This document shows, one piece after another, positions 51,318 through 60,727 of a stretch of DNA of 64,000 nt (position 1 is the first letter of the stretch; each line of letters begins with the position of its first letter). Below the pieces are notes generated by a model. It was not told the DNA's origin. It made no database searches and worked only from the letters and a program-made list of their open reading frames with translations. The DNA lies in contig QKJQ01000019.1 in assembly GCA_003249225.1 (NCBI GenBank), positions 80,832-144,831 on the forward strand, written 5' to 3'. This DNA comes from Clostridia bacterium (GTDB lineage: Bacteria; Bacillota; Clostridia; Lachnospirales; Lachnospiraceae). A program made the position numbers and the translations under genes.

Positions 51318-52280
51318 CTACCTGCACTTCCATTCAAGGACACAGGCAGCACTTGATAATCCACCGCCAAAACTGCATAAAACTAATTTATCGTTATCTT
51401 TGAATTTTCCATCACGGTTCAGCTCATCTACCAGAATCGGTATGCTCGCTGCAGAGGTATTGCCATATCTTTCTATGTTGCTGCAGAAGCGTTCCGGTGG
51501 AATGGATAGTTTCCTCTTTGCTGAATCTATAATTCTTAAATTTGCCTGATGTGGTATTACATAGGCAATATCCTCTTGCGTTAAACCAGCCTTTTCGATA
51601 ACTTCCTGTACATCCTTTGTCATGGCATTTACTGCAAACTTGAAGGTCTCCTGCCCATTCATCAGTACAAATGGTTCTTCAGACTCATTCTTGTAAAATG
51701 GAGACATGCCTTGTGGATGTGGAATTCTGATTACATCTGTGTTTCCTTTTGCATAAATCTTCGAGGCAAGATAGGAACTTCCGGCTGAAAGAACCATAGC
51801 TCCGGCTCCATCCCCAAAAATCACACAGGTACTTCTGTCATTCCAGTTGAGTAAACGGCTCATTCTCTCTGCTCCGACAACCAGGACTTTCTTCGCCGTT
51901 CCCCGTGCAAAAAATCCCGCTGCTGTTTCCAGCATATAGATGAACCCTGAACAGGCAGCATTCAGATCCATGGCAGGGCATTCTGCACCAAGGAGCTTTT
52001 GCAGGTTACAGGCAAGGGACGGGGAAGCATCGTCCGCACTGATCGTTGCACACAGGATCAGATCAAGTTCTTCCGGGTTCGTGCCAGCCATTTCAAGCGC
52101 ATTTTTTGAAGCCCTGTACGCAAGTTCAGCAGTTGTTTCTGTGGTGCATACTCTTCTTTCCCGTACACCTACTCTGGTTGAAATCCACTCATCAGAAGTG
52201 TCCAGAAATTTGGCCAGATCGTCATTTGTTACTACATTTTCCGGTGCGTAATGACCGGTTCCGATAACTTCAAAGTTCAT
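51318..52280 (-). CDS. fabH: 3-oxoacyl-ACP synthase III
   Basis: A 320-residue KAS III. Catalytic C110 lies in N-A-A-C-S-G-F, the histidine in V-I-P-H-Q-A-N and asparagine in Y-G-N-T-S-A-A-S. It starts fatty-acid synthesis by condensing acyl-CoA with malonyl-ACP. Its ATG shares one base with the fabT stop (TAATG), so the two are translationally coupled. Confidence 0.96.
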   Translation of the reverse strand: MNFEVIGTGHYAPENVVTNDDLAKFLDTSDEWISTRVGVRERRVCTTETTAELAYRASKNALEMAGTNPEELDLILCATISADDASPSLACNLQKLLGAECPAMDLNAACSGFIYMLETAAGFFARGTAKKVLVVGAERMSRLLNWNDRSTCVIFGDGAGAMVLSAGSSYLASKIYAKGNTDVIRIPHPQGMSPFYKNESEEPFVLMNGQETFKFAVNAMTKDVQEVIEKAGLTQEDIAYVIPHQANLRIIDSAKRKLSIPPERFCSNIERYGNTSAASIPILVDELNRDGKFKDNDKLVLCSFGGGLSSAACVLEWKCR

Positions 52281-52735
52281 TACTCTTCTCCAATACTTCG
52301 TTTAAAGAATTCATTCAACTTCTTAATCGCGTGAATCAGCACTTCCTGTTCCTCATCATCAAATCCTTTTTCAATCTCCTGCACCATACCTATATGATAC
52401 ATATGGTGGTAAGCTTCCACGACACGTCCTGCTTTGGTAAGCATGACCCGGACAACACGTCCGTCACTGTCCGATCCTTCTTTGATCAGGTAACCCTTTT
52501 TTACAAGCTTCATGACAGCCACCGTTACAGAAGGTTTGGCAACTTTTAGATACTCTGCAATCTCACTTATGGTCTTTCCATTCTCCTTATCCATACCGAC
52601 GTATTCTACCAGATGCATCTCCCGTATCGACAGATTGATCTTGTGATTGTTCCGCAGAAAATCCTCTTCTACCCTGACAATGTTGTGATATGTTTCTACT
52701 AGTATGCTGTTCAGATGATTCGCAAATTCACTCAT
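52280..52735 (-). CDS. fabT: MarR-family regulator of fatty-acid synthesis, FabT-like
   Basis: A 151-residue MarR protein with winged helix T-I-S-E-I-A-E-Y-L-K-V-A-K-P-S-V-T-V-A-V near residues 57-76 and wing D-S-D-G-R-V-V-R-V-M-L-T. As the first gene of the fab operon it matches FabT, which represses fab genes when bound to acyl-ACP. The 19-bp palindrome right before the gene is the likely operator, so it would autoregulate the whole operon. Confidence 0.88.
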   Translation of the reverse strand: MSEFANHLNSILVETYHNIVRVEEDFLRNNHKINLSIREMHLVEYVGMDKENGKTISEIAEYLKVAKPSVTVAVMKLVKKGYLIKEGSDSDGRVVRVMLTKAGRVVEAYHHMYHIGMVQEIEKGFDDEEQEVLIHAIKKLNEFFKRSIGEE

Positions 52736-52750
52736 ACACGGACCTCTCTT

Positions 52751-52799
52751 TAGTTAGTTAAACTAACTACATTATAGGCAGGTGTCTCTGCCTTGTCAA
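52751..52799 (-). promoter_or_regulatory. Operon promoter with FabT-type palindromic operator
   Basis: A fully consensus promoter: TTGACA (52794-52799), 17 bp, TATAAT (52771-52776). Immediately downstream, at 52751-52769, is TAGTTAGTT-A-AACTAACTA, a perfect palindrome with 9-bp arms. The promoter spacer itself holds a second inverted repeat, GGCAG/CTGCC, which might bind another factor. Confidence 0.85.
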
Positions 52800-52800
52800 C

Positions 52801-52839
52801 AAAAAAACGCACAAAACTTCCATTTGTTTTGTGCGTTTT
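52801..52839 (-). terminator. Terminator of the lipase gene
   Basis: A perfect 14-bp stem AAAACGCACAAAAC/GTTTTGTGCGTTTT is followed on the minus strand by T residues. It lies 31 bp after the stop and directly before the fab operon promoter. Confidence 0.88.
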
Positions 52840-52870
52840 CCACATATTCCCGTTCATGGCAACTCTGATT

Positions 52871-55036
52871 TTACTTTTTTCTTCGTAGTCTAAGCAGCAA
52901 AAATCCAGTTGCAATCAGTATTGCAGCACCACCGAGTACAATATAAAGCATACCACTTTTGGAAGTTGAGGCTTCTTCCTTTGATGAGGAATTTTCATTC
53001 GCTGATGCATTGGCATCACTATCGGTGCTGTCATTTATTGTCGAATCCGAGGTATCCGTTGAATAATTATTCGACTCCCCAACGGATGTTTCTGTCTTAT
53101 TGTCAGAGGAACTTTCCGATCCATTCTCACTTGCTGACTGTCCCGAGGACTCTGTTTCTGAAAGTCCTTCGTTTCCCGGCTCTGACCCTCCTGCAGCGGA
53201 TCCGGATGATTCTGATGCCGTATCATCCGTGACTGCACTGGTATTAATGCCTTCAAATGCTGAATAATCGAGATACTGACCCGGCAGGATTTCTCCTGAA
53301 TCATGTTCCGGAAGATAGTCTGACTGGCCATCCTTTTGGAGCACATAATCCTGCGGACTGGAAATGATATCATAAGAAACAGTCCCCTTCCATGGCTGAT
53401 TGGATAACTCCAGCAGGTCAAATGCCACGACCCGGTTACAAGCCAGCAATTTCTTATATTCTTCAATATGGAACCCAACGGTTGCGGCTCCTGTTATCTC
53501 GTAGGAGAAAGATGAGTCCCCGTAGAGATAGATAACAAAACGGTCCAGATTAATCTGGGCTGGTAGTACCGACGTCAGAATTTCTCCGCTCCTGCTCTGA
53601 AAAAGTATCGTTCCGGAAGCTCCTTTTATTGTTATATCTGCCGTATCATCTATTATAAACCTGAGGTAAGATGCATATTGAAATGTATCCATCGTTGTTC
53701 CAAGTTCGAACCATGACAGGTAAACATCCGGCCCATGGGAGGATGCGACCGACGCAGCATCCATTCCTGAAAATAAAGAATCCGAGGCAGACCCCATCAA
53801 AGATTCTGACATCGACTGATTCATGATATCAAACATATTCTCGCCACTTGAATCAGACTGAGTAATCTGTTCAATCAGCTGTTGCTGAAGGCTGGCGGTA
53901 TAGATTTGAACCGTAGGGTAAAACCGAACCAGTAAATCATCCAGATTCCCGACAACTGCCATTCCATTTCCCGATGAAATCTCTGCTCCTTGGAAAAGTG
54001 CGGAATCATACCCTTCCAAAAGGAGAGGAAAGCTGCAATCCCTGCCATAGATCGAATATCCCCAAGCCGGAAATGGAAGCGTTGTCACAAGGTCTTCAGC
54101 ATTTCTTAGATTGAATATATTCTGATATACACTCTCCTCTGCTTTTTCTGTGTCTTTGACTGTGTTCGGCGCGGAAAAGGTATAAGCATATACATCCTTC
54201 TGTGAATAACTGCTATCCTCATCGAGCCTTGCTGCCACCAGGTTAGCAACTGCACCGGCTCTGCTGTATCCGGTTATCCAGATCTTCACCGAAGCAGTTC
54301 CTTTTTGTGAGGACTGCAGTTCAACATATGCATCCAAAGATTCCTTCACATCCTGTGCCGCCGCCAAAAAACCCTGATGCTCCATACCGGTTCCGACCTT
54401 GAAATTGCTGGCCCATTCATTTCCGTAGCCAATCCCACGAAGTGCTGCTGCTACAAGCAGAACTTGTTCACCATTTACCATAATCGTCTTACTTCCAAGA
54501 ACAAAGGCTACTTTATCAGAGGAATCTGTGGTTGGAATTTCATAATGATAAAAAGAAAGATCCGAAAAACCCAGACTGGTTAATGTCGCTTTGCAATTCG
54601 CAGAACGCAGATTATCCGCTGAATCAAAGACAAAATTTTCAAACAAATCAGAAACTGCAGAGGTCCCTGCGCTGGCTGAAAGCCCCAGGGATATTCTGGC
54701 AAGATCATTCTGATATTCATAGGAAGATGTTTGAAAGACTGCTTCGTTATAGGGCAGCTCATACGTACTGTTCTTCGTTACTTCTCCAGTCGATTCCGTA
54801 TAGTATATCTCTGCCATAATCGGACTGTTATCGGCATTTGCCGTACTGGCATAAACATTTACGAAAGAGCTGTCCGCGAAAAGTTTATTCTGGATTAAAC
54901 TATCTTGCTCAAAAAGCAATAGGAACAGCAGTCCCGTAAGTAACCCTGCTTTTCCTATTGTAAGAAATCTGTTCTTTTTTGCTTTCTTTCTCTTTAATGC
55001 GCTATGCATCCGGTCCTTATTGTCAGTGTATTTCAT
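52871..55036 (-). CDS. Secreted, membrane-anchored lipase-like protein
   Basis: A 721-residue protein. A basic start and a hydrophobic helix (about residues 24-45) export it. The alpha/beta-hydrolase core has the nucleophile elbow G-Y-S258-R-A-G, like class 3 lipases. A long Ser/Thr/Asp/Glu/Asn-rich stalk (about 590-690) leads to a C-terminal helix and an R-R-K-K tail, so the enzyme stands on the outer face of the membrane. No LPxTG motif is seen. ATG with GAGGAA upstream. Substrate unknown; an acyl ester is expected. Confidence 0.72.
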   Translation of the reverse strand: MKYTDNKDRMHSALKRKKAKKNRFLTIGKAGLLTGLLFLLLFEQDSLIQNKLFADSSFVNVYASTANADNSPIMAEIYYTESTGEVTKNSTYELPYNEAVFQTSSYEYQNDLARISLGLSASAGTSAVSDLFENFVFDSADNLRSANCKATLTSLGFSDLSFYHYEIPTTDSSDKVAFVLGSKTIMVNGEQVLLVAAALRGIGYGNEWASNFKVGTGMEHQGFLAAAQDVKESLDAYVELQSSQKGTASVKIWITGYSRAGAVANLVAARLDEDSSYSQKDVYAYTFSAPNTVKDTEKAEESVYQNIFNLRNAEDLVTTLPFPAWGYSIYGRDCSFPLLLEGYDSALFQGAEISSGNGMAVVGNLDDLLVRFYPTVQIYTASLQQQLIEQITQSDSSGENMFDIMNQSMSESLMGSASDSLFSGMDAASVASSHGPDVYLSWFELGTTMDTFQYASYLRFIIDDTADITIKGASGTILFQSRSGEILTSVLPAQINLDRFVIYLYGDSSFSYEITGAATVGFHIEEYKKLLACNRVVAFDLLELSNQPWKGTVSYDIISSPQDYVLQKDGQSDYLPEHDSGEILPGQYLDYSAFEGINTSAVTDDTASESSGSAAGGSEPGNEGLSETESSGQSASENGSESSSDNKTETSVGESNNYSTDTSDSTINDSTDSDANASANENSSSKEEASTSKSGMLYIVLGGAAILIATGFLLLRLRRKK

Positions 55037-55088
55037 GATTTTCTATTCCTCATTTTCTGGTGCTGTTTTATCTTTTGCAGTGTCACAA

Positions 55089-56123
55089 TTACTGTTTACC
55101 CTTTGATTTTACCAAACCCGTCGCAGCGGCTTCTACTTTATCCTGCTCTGCCTGCTCTGCATCGGATGCTGTACCCTCTGTCTTCTTTGTTCTTGTGACA
55201 GTACTCTCCTTTGGTTTTGCAATACCGTCATTTGTTCTTGTTGTACTTTCGCCTGTATTTGCAGTACTATCGCTTGTGCTTGCTGTACTATCACTTGTTT
55301 TAGGAACGTCCTCTTTGGGTCCATTTGTACTATCACCGGAGCCTGCTAAACCCTCAGGGGATACTGCATTTTTCTCCTCATCATCCTGAAACGCTGATTT
55401 TGCTGTCTTGTATAACCTCGAGCCCATACTCCGCTCGATAAGACCACAAATCGCACCGATTGCAAATTGAAGTTCTATGGACGTTGGAATGTCTTTGCTG
55501 GAGATACTTCCTATATTTATCTGTATTATATTGGTATTCAGAAAGAAAAGCAATATCACAGAGCAAACTCCCATATAAAGCAGACGTATAAAGGGATTCA
55601 TCATATCTTCTTCCAACAGGCTTAAATGTTTGAATTTCAATGTGATCTGCCTTGCACCATAAGAAATCCACGTACCACACAGAGCACCAATAAAGGTAAC
55701 ACAGTACATCTCGTAATTGTTATCAAAAAAGTAGTTTAAAAGATATGCAGTGATGGAAAGAATCACGATGAAGGTAAACGCTATCAAACCAAGACGTTTC
55801 ATATATTCATTTTTGATTCGAGGTCCTTCGATCAGCACCATTTCTTCTTTTAATTTCATCATAGACTTCATTGCAAGCTGTGCCTGTGCTGTCTCACCAA
55901 CCAGTCCGGCCCTTGCGATGCCGAGAAGACGCTGAAAATACTTGAATTTCAAATCTTCCTTTGCATATTTCAATGATTTAATCGTTGAATTGGTACGAAC
56001 CACCTCAAGATAAAGCTTTTGCTGTTCTTCTGGTATTTCATCTTTTGCAAACTTTGGATGCAGCTCACATAACACACCATATCGGTCCGCCTCATCGGGC
56101 TGTACCAGAAAGTACCCCTGCAT
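55089..56123 (-). CDS. Membrane protein of unknown function with Thr/Ser-rich tail
   Basis: A 344-residue protein. A soluble N-terminal part is followed by about four membrane helices (near 112-133, 140-158, 183-200 and a weaker one near 220) and a long hydrophilic tail with imperfect repeats of S-D-S-T-A-S/N-T. I recognise no family. The chosen ATG at 56123 has GAGG six bases upstream; an ATG twelve bases earlier lacks this. It is 53 bp upstream of the lipase gene and probably co-transcribed. Confidence 0.65.
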   Translation of the reverse strand: MQGYFLVQPDEADRYGVLCELHPKFAKDEIPEEQQKLYLEVVRTNSTIKSLKYAKEDLKFKYFQRLLGIARAGLVGETAQAQLAMKSMMKLKEEMVLIEGPRIKNEYMKRLGLIAFTFIVILSITAYLLNYFFDNNYEMYCVTFIGALCGTWISYGARQITLKFKHLSLLEEDMMNPFIRLLYMGVCSVILLFFLNTNIIQINIGSISSKDIPTSIELQFAIGAICGLIERSMGSRLYKTAKSAFQDDEEKNAVSPEGLAGSGDSTNGPKEDVPKTSDSTASTSDSTANTGESTTRTNDGIAKPKESTVTRTKKTEGTASDAEQAEQDKVEAAATGLVKSKGKQ

Positions 56124-56135
56124 ACTATACCTCAT

Positions 56136-56411
56136 TTCCGCTGCTGTACTTTATTGGTCTGTGAACGCAGCAAATCCACCAACCAAACATTATTCGCTGA
56201 TTCTTCCTGCCTTGTTACGTATCGGTTTTTTGTGGCAGTCGCAGTGTCGTGTTTGCAGTGTTCATCCAGGTTCTTATAACTACCTTTTCTGACGAAATGA
56301 AGGTGATATTTTTATGTGGTGTTTTTATGTGGTGTTTTTATGTGATATTTCAAATGAAATGTATCAAGTGTAATGTATCAGGTAACTATTCTGAAATGTA
56401 TGCGGTGGAAA
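56136..56411. other. Intergenic stretch with short tandem repeat
   Basis: A 13-bp unit TTTTTATGTGGTG is repeated nearly three times around 56308-56347. Otherwise AT-rich and without a gene that I can support. Confidence 0.5.
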
Positions 56412-56639
56412 TCAATCAAAAGGTCTTCCACAGCATGGACAAACACTATGGACTCCGGCAGAGATATTCTTTTGCATCTGTTCCGGTATTTCCATCTGTA
56501 TTAACTTTGATTCTCCGATGTAATCCAAAAATGCAAGTTCACTCAATAACTCTCTTTGTACTTGATGCAGTTCTTCTTCACCCATTTCAGATTTTTTTTG
56601 TTCCAGTGCTTCTTTAAGTTTTTGAAGTTCCGGCAGCAT
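56412..56639 (-). CDS. Small hypothetical protein with C-terminal CxxC zinc-knuckle-like motif
   Basis: A 75-residue protein. A charged helical N-terminus, probably coiled coil (E-L-Q-K-L-K-E-A-L-E-Q-K-K), precedes H-S-V-C-P-C-C-G-R-P-F. The tail may bind zinc or is the remainder of a ribbon. The ATG is preceded by GAAGGTG. I recognise no family, and overlapping frames make the call moderate. Confidence 0.5.
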   Translation of the reverse strand: MLPELQKLKEALEQKKSEMGEEELHQVQRELLSELAFLDYIGESKLIQMEIPEQMQKNISAGVHSVCPCCGRPFD

Positions 56640-56864
56640 ATCATTACACCTTCTTTCGTTGTCATATTTGTCTTTTTGATTTTCTTGTCTTTTGGTCTTT
56701 TTGTCTTTTGTTTTTGTTTTTTGTCTTTTTCCATTATTCGGTTAAGAGTTCCATGTGTATTTCATGATATCACGTTATGTGTTATGTTTCAATATATTCA
56801 CGTATTATTATTTTTATAGATTTGATTTTGTGTTTTTTGTAGTTTTTATATCTGTAAATATCAC

Positions 56865-56903
56865 AAAAGAGGGAACAAACCATTTGGAATGTTCCCTCTT
56901 TTT
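56865..56903. terminator. Terminator after the beta-helix lipoprotein gene
   Basis: AAAAGAGGGAACA and TGTTCCCTCTTTT form a perfect 13-bp stem with T-rich ends on both strands, 33 bp after the stop codon. Confidence 0.85.
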
Positions 56904-56935
56904 GCTGCATGCAAGATGCTTATCTGATATATATT

Positions 56936-59179
56936 TTATTCTAACTCAGCTGGTTTTTCTACTGCGTAATCGGAAAAGCTGTCAGCACTTCCTGCTCCGG
57001 AAAGATCTGCCGATGTTGAATACTGCGCTACTGTAACAGTATATGCACTGTCACCTGATACATATACAGTTCCGTCTGTACCAACAATACTTACAGTCTT
57101 GCCATCAGCATCAACAATCGTTCCTGCATTTGATAAGCTGCTGAGTGAGCTGTCTCCGGTCACTGTCCAAATGGAGTCTTCACTGATTGTCAGGTTACAG
57201 TAACCATCACCGCCTGTGCCTGCATAGCTTTCATCGTCTATAACAGCACCGGTCAAGGTACTTCCTTCCGTCATGTAAAAGTCCAGATTACTGATTGAAT
57301 CCCAGATCACATCACCTGTCATATCCTGACTGATTGCAGTGAACAGACAATCCGATCCATTGCTTCCTGTGGTTCCCCAGCCTCTGGTATTGGCATTTCC
57401 TGAGCACATAAGGAAGTATTCACTGTCGTCTGCTGTATCAATGGTCACATCTTTTAAGGTAATGGTACATTCTGTATTTGTTGTATAGAAAACACCACCA
57501 TTTTCACTGGTAAGTTTTCCGCCGTTCATTTCAAACTCTGAATTACCTACTTCTGAATCACCGGACATGCTCTGATAGAGAATTACGGTCCAAGTGCTGT
57601 CATTCTGCTCATCGTCTGACATGTTTCCTGTCAGATCACTATCAAATAATCGTAATGTATTAAGGCCTTCAATACAAACTGCTTCTGATCCGTTCGCGGT
57701 CAACTTTGCACCATTTATCGTAATATCGGCAGTACAATACACCGCCGGCGAACCATTTCCGTTGGAGGTATAAGAGCCGCCGTCGATAACCATGGTACCG
57801 CTTCCTCTGTCACTTCGAACCGCTGCTGCGGAATCGCCGTCAGTTTCCGCGGTCAGATCCCACGCATATAAAGTTCCGCCACCAGCAACATGGATTCCGC
57901 CTGATGTATTCTGTTTTGTTGTAATTGAAGTTCCATCTGCATAGACAACGCCGTCACCATAGGAGAATATACCGGCACCGCCTGCCGCATCGGTTGTTAT
58001 ATGACCACCACTGATGTATGCTGTTCCATCCGTGACCAGTAAGCCCGCTCCTACACCGTAGAAGCTTGAATTATCACCACCGGTGCTGTCGTCCGAATTT
58101 CTGTATAGGGTTATATCGTTGAGAGTTACGGTTGCACCATCCTGTACAAGTATGGCGTTCTCATCGGTACCTGTGGACAGAAAGGTCTCTGAATCAACTG
58201 TTGTATCTTCTGAATATGTTGTAACTGCATCGTAGCTGTCAACACCGGAAGAACTGCTGCCAGGCATTGACATTCCCTGACCATCGCTTCCCTGACTATC
58301 CGTTCCTGGTGCGAACTGCCCCTGTCCGTCAGCTCCACCCTGCATATCAGATACAGAAAATGCATTCATGATCGTTACAGAGGTCACTTCTCCGGCATCA
58401 TTCTGCTCATATGCTATGATATCACCAACCTGAATATCAGAGAGTGCTGCTTGTGTATCTTCTCCGTCAGTATCCGATTCTGCATAAATCGTCGCAGTTT
58501 CTGTTATGACCACAGAGACAGATTCTTCTCCCGCTGTAAAAATTGAACCAGACATTGCGCCCGGACCAAAATCCTGACCATTGCCTTCTGGCATTGTACC
58601 ATTTACTGAATCTCCAGATGGGCCATTACCAGATGGAGCACTGCCATCGGAAGTTGTACTACTATCGGAAGAGCTGCCAGTTGGAGCATCTCCGGATGGC
58701 TTATCTCCGGACGGAGCATCACCGGATGGCTTATCTCCGGACGGAGCTGTTCCGTCACCCATTCCGCCAGATGGCATCGTACTGCTGTCCGGAGCGGAAC
58801 TATCTGTGGAGTTGTCTGTGGTGGTGCTGTCTGTTGTACTGTCTGTTGTACTGTCTGTTGTACTGTCTGTTGTAGTATCGTTCGTTAGATTATTAAAATC
58901 ATCACTGGTTCCAGCTCCATCTGTCATACCGGGCAAGTCACTCATATCAGTCAACGTTCCAAGTAAAAGAGTAAAGCTGCTGCCATCAATTGCTGTTACT
59001 TCACCCACCAAAGCGTCTGCGCTGATGGATGTACTGCTGTCGCTGCTCTGTGAATCAGCTTCTGATACAATACTGGTATTCCCTGTTGTGTTCGTCCCTG
59101 CGTTTGTACTGCCGCAGCCACTGAACAATAATGCCGTAGTCGCAATCGTTCCCACAATTACATATTTCGAATATCTCAT
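56936..59179 (-). CDS. Surface lipoprotein with low-complexity N-terminus and parallel beta-helix
   Basis: A 747-residue lipoprotein. The signal peptide ends in L-F-S-G-C22. Residues 60-230 are low-complexity, with four T-T-D-S units and a repeated S-G-D-K-P-S-G-D-A-P block. The rest has short repeated strands rich in G, T, D and S (T-L-N-D-I-T-L-Y, A-Y-I-S-G-G-H-I-T-T), as in right-handed parallel beta-helices. It probably binds or presents something at the cell surface, perhaps a glycan or adhesin role. ATG at 59179 with AAGGAGG upstream. No catalytic motif identified. Confidence 0.78.
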   Translation of the reverse strand: MRYSKYVIVGTIATTALLFSGCGSTNAGTNTTGNTSIVSEADSQSSDSSTSISADALVGEVTAIDGSSFTLLLGTLTDMSDLPGMTDGAGTSDDFNNLTNDTTTDSTTDSTTDSTTDSTTTDNSTDSSAPDSSTMPSGGMGDGTAPSGDKPSGDAPSGDKPSGDAPTGSSSDSSTTSDGSAPSGNGPSGDSVNGTMPEGNGQDFGPGAMSGSIFTAGEESVSVVITETATIYAESDTDGEDTQAALSDIQVGDIIAYEQNDAGEVTSVTIMNAFSVSDMQGGADGQGQFAPGTDSQGSDGQGMSMPGSSSSGVDSYDAVTTYSEDTTVDSETFLSTGTDENAILVQDGATVTLNDITLYRNSDDSTGGDNSSFYGVGAGLLVTDGTAYISGGHITTDAAGGAGIFSYGDGVVYADGTSITTKQNTSGGIHVAGGGTLYAWDLTAETDGDSAAAVRSDRGSGTMVIDGGSYTSNGNGSPAVYCTADITINGAKLTANGSEAVCIEGLNTLRLFDSDLTGNMSDDEQNDSTWTVILYQSMSGDSEVGNSEFEMNGGKLTSENGGVFYTTNTECTITLKDVTIDTADDSEYFLMCSGNANTRGWGTTGSNGSDCLFTAISQDMTGDVIWDSISNLDFYMTEGSTLTGAVIDDESYAGTGGDGYCNLTISEDSIWTVTGDSSLSSLSNAGTIVDADGKTVSIVGTDGTVYVSGDSAYTVTVAQYSTSADLSGAGSADSFSDYAVEKPAELE

Positions 59180-59201
59180 ACAATCCTCCTTATTATAAAC
59201 A

Positions 59202-59230
59202 TATATACAATGCTCATTTGCCATACTCAA
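59202..59230 (-). promoter_or_regulatory. Promoter of the beta-helix lipoprotein gene
   Basis: TTGAGT, 17 bp, TATATA on the minus strand, giving a short leader of about 16 nt before the ATG. The 59231-59518 stretch shows nothing else. Confidence 0.6.
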
Positions 59231-59518
59231 CATACTTTCATGTAATGTTTTTATGATGCATATCTATATGCTGAATGCTTTATGCTAAATATGTCAGGCT
59301 AATTATCTAATGACTACTACTTCCATCGATCAATACTTTCGCTGTTATATTTGCTGCATTCATTTTGATTATAAAGAAGAATTGAAAACATATTGTGATA
59401 AATGTTTGATTATTCTGTGTCCTTTAAACTTAAATTTCCTGTTTTGTGAAGCTGTCTGGTTGAAGTAATTCCTTATAAACCATATGGTTATCAGCTTTTC
59501 TTCATTTCTGTTTGCGTA

Positions 59519-60211
59519 TTACAATTTATCCGGTGCTTCTAAAAGATCCAGATAGATTCCGCTCAATTCTTTAAGACCTTTTGCGATCAGTCGTGCGAAT
59601 TCAAAGGCACCCTGGTACTGCAGATGGACATCATCTTCTTTTCCGTCGGGGAATGCTTCATAGACTCCCGGCTCAAGATTCATGAACCATCCTTTGGTCG
59701 CTGCCGGACCCACTTCTTCTAATCGCTCACGGCTCATTTTTGTCAGATCGACAAGAGGTACCTTGTATTCCTCTGCGGCTCTTACAATGGCTTCATAATA
59801 GTTCTTATGAATGGATTCTGTTAACGTACCGTCCTCACCAAATTCTCTTTTTTCAAGGGGTGTAATAAACACCGGATAAGCCCCGTATTTGCGTGCCGTC
59901 TCAGCATAGATTCCAAGGTTCGTAAAGAACTCACCGTTTGGCTGGGTGAACCTCTTTGGATCTGCCGTATTCTCATCATTATGTCCAAACTGTATGAAAA
60001 GGAAGTCCCCTCTGCTCAGTTCTTCTTCAATTCGTCCAAGTCTTCCTTCTTTCATAAAAGTCTTGGTGCTGCGTGCGTTTTCTGCATGATTATATACGAC
60101 TACACTTTGTTTAACGAATCGGTCAAATGCCTGGCCGATTCCAGTCTGAGGATAGGTCGTAAAAAAATTAGTCTTTACCGTTGAATCACTTGCCCAAAAT
60201 ATTCGTCTCAT
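59519..60211 (-). CDS. SGNH-family esterase, rhamnogalacturonan-acetylesterase-like
   Basis: A 230-residue SGNH hydrolase. Block I is A-S-D-S10-T near the start, block III F-I-Q-F-G-H-N-D, and block V D-D-V-H-L-Q with the catalytic Asp-His pair. It resembles RhgT/YesY enzymes, which deacetylate rhamnogalacturonan. No signal peptide, so it would act on imported oligosaccharides. The ATG takes GGAGA from leader-repeat copy D. This supports the idea that the cell eats pectin-type glycans, although it is 40 kb from the glycosidase operon. Confidence 0.85.
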   Translation of the reverse strand: MRRIFWASDSTVKTNFFTTYPQTGIGQAFDRFVKQSVVVYNHAENARSTKTFMKEGRLGRIEEELSRGDFLFIQFGHNDENTADPKRFTQPNGEFFTNLGIYAETARKYGAYPVFITPLEKREFGEDGTLTESIHKNYYEAIVRAAEEYKVPLVDLTKMSRERLEEVGPAATKGWFMNLEPGVYEAFPDGKEDDVHLQYQGAFEFARLIAKGLKELSGIYLDLLEAPDKL

Positions 60212-60313
60212 ATTTTCTCCATTTCTGCGTTCTTTTTGCGCATATCAAGTTTGAACGAGCGGTGATACGCGAAGCACAAACTTGCTTGTGAAAGAAATAG
60301 ATAATTCTTTCAC
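60212..60313 (-). repeat. Three-hairpin leader repeat, copy D
   Basis: Hairpin I is GTGAAAGAA/TTCTTTCAC, hairpin II CAAGTTTG/CAAACTTG, perfect, and hairpin III TGCG/CGCA. AGAAATGGAGA then leads to the esterase ATG. The hairpin II stem differs from copy A by a compensating pair. Confidence 0.88.
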
Positions 60314-60666
60314 ACTTTATCTTTATTTTCAAACTTTCAGTAAGTTAGTATACCTCAACCATCTTAATTCATCAACCATTAACTACACCCTGACTCCTTC
60401 TTCTCTGCCTCTTTGTTAATTCCCTGTTTGATTGTTCTTTTAAATCTTTGGCTAATCTGACAAAAATGCTAAGATTCCTCCGAAAAGATAACAAATTCTT
60501 TCTTTTCAGCTTCCTAACTTTCAGGTTCCTGCTTCTTTTACTTACCGAAAGAAAGGATCTGGCAGCAGAGAGCACTGCAGAATTCAAGATGCCAAACAGT
60601 AAAATAACTTATTTCTGAATGAAATGAAATCAAAGGATTTTCTCCCAATCTAAGACACAAAGTCAG
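60314..60666. other. Intergenic stretch without a supported gene
   Basis: About 350 bp. A minus-strand frame at 60372-60587 encodes only a basic, unfamiliar peptide with no clear ribosome binding site. Apart from the leader repeat on one side and the nagB terminator on the other, I see nothing. Confidence 0.5.
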
Positions 60667-60720
60667 AAAAAAAACAGATATCCAGCGGACTGATAACTTC
60701 AGTCGTCACTTGATATCTGT
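60667..60720 (-). terminator. Terminator of nagB
   Basis: Outer stem ACAGATATC/GATATCTGT, inner stem GACTGA/TCAGTC, followed on the minus strand by eight T residues, about 8 bp after the stop. Confidence 0.88.
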
Positions 60721-60727
60721 CTGGTAT

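Noticed and set aside
56543..56734. Lysine-rich 63-codon minus-strand frame
   Set aside because: Overlaps the better-supported small gene at 56412-56639, and its Lys richness comes from an A/T-rich tract.
58581..59198. 205-codon plus-strand open frame
   Set aside because: It is antisense to the low-complexity region of the lipoprotein gene; the repeats keep several frames open. No ribosome binding site and no recognisable domain.
60372..60587. 71-codon basic minus-strand frame
   Set aside because: No good ribosome binding site, no family, and composition typical of chance frames.
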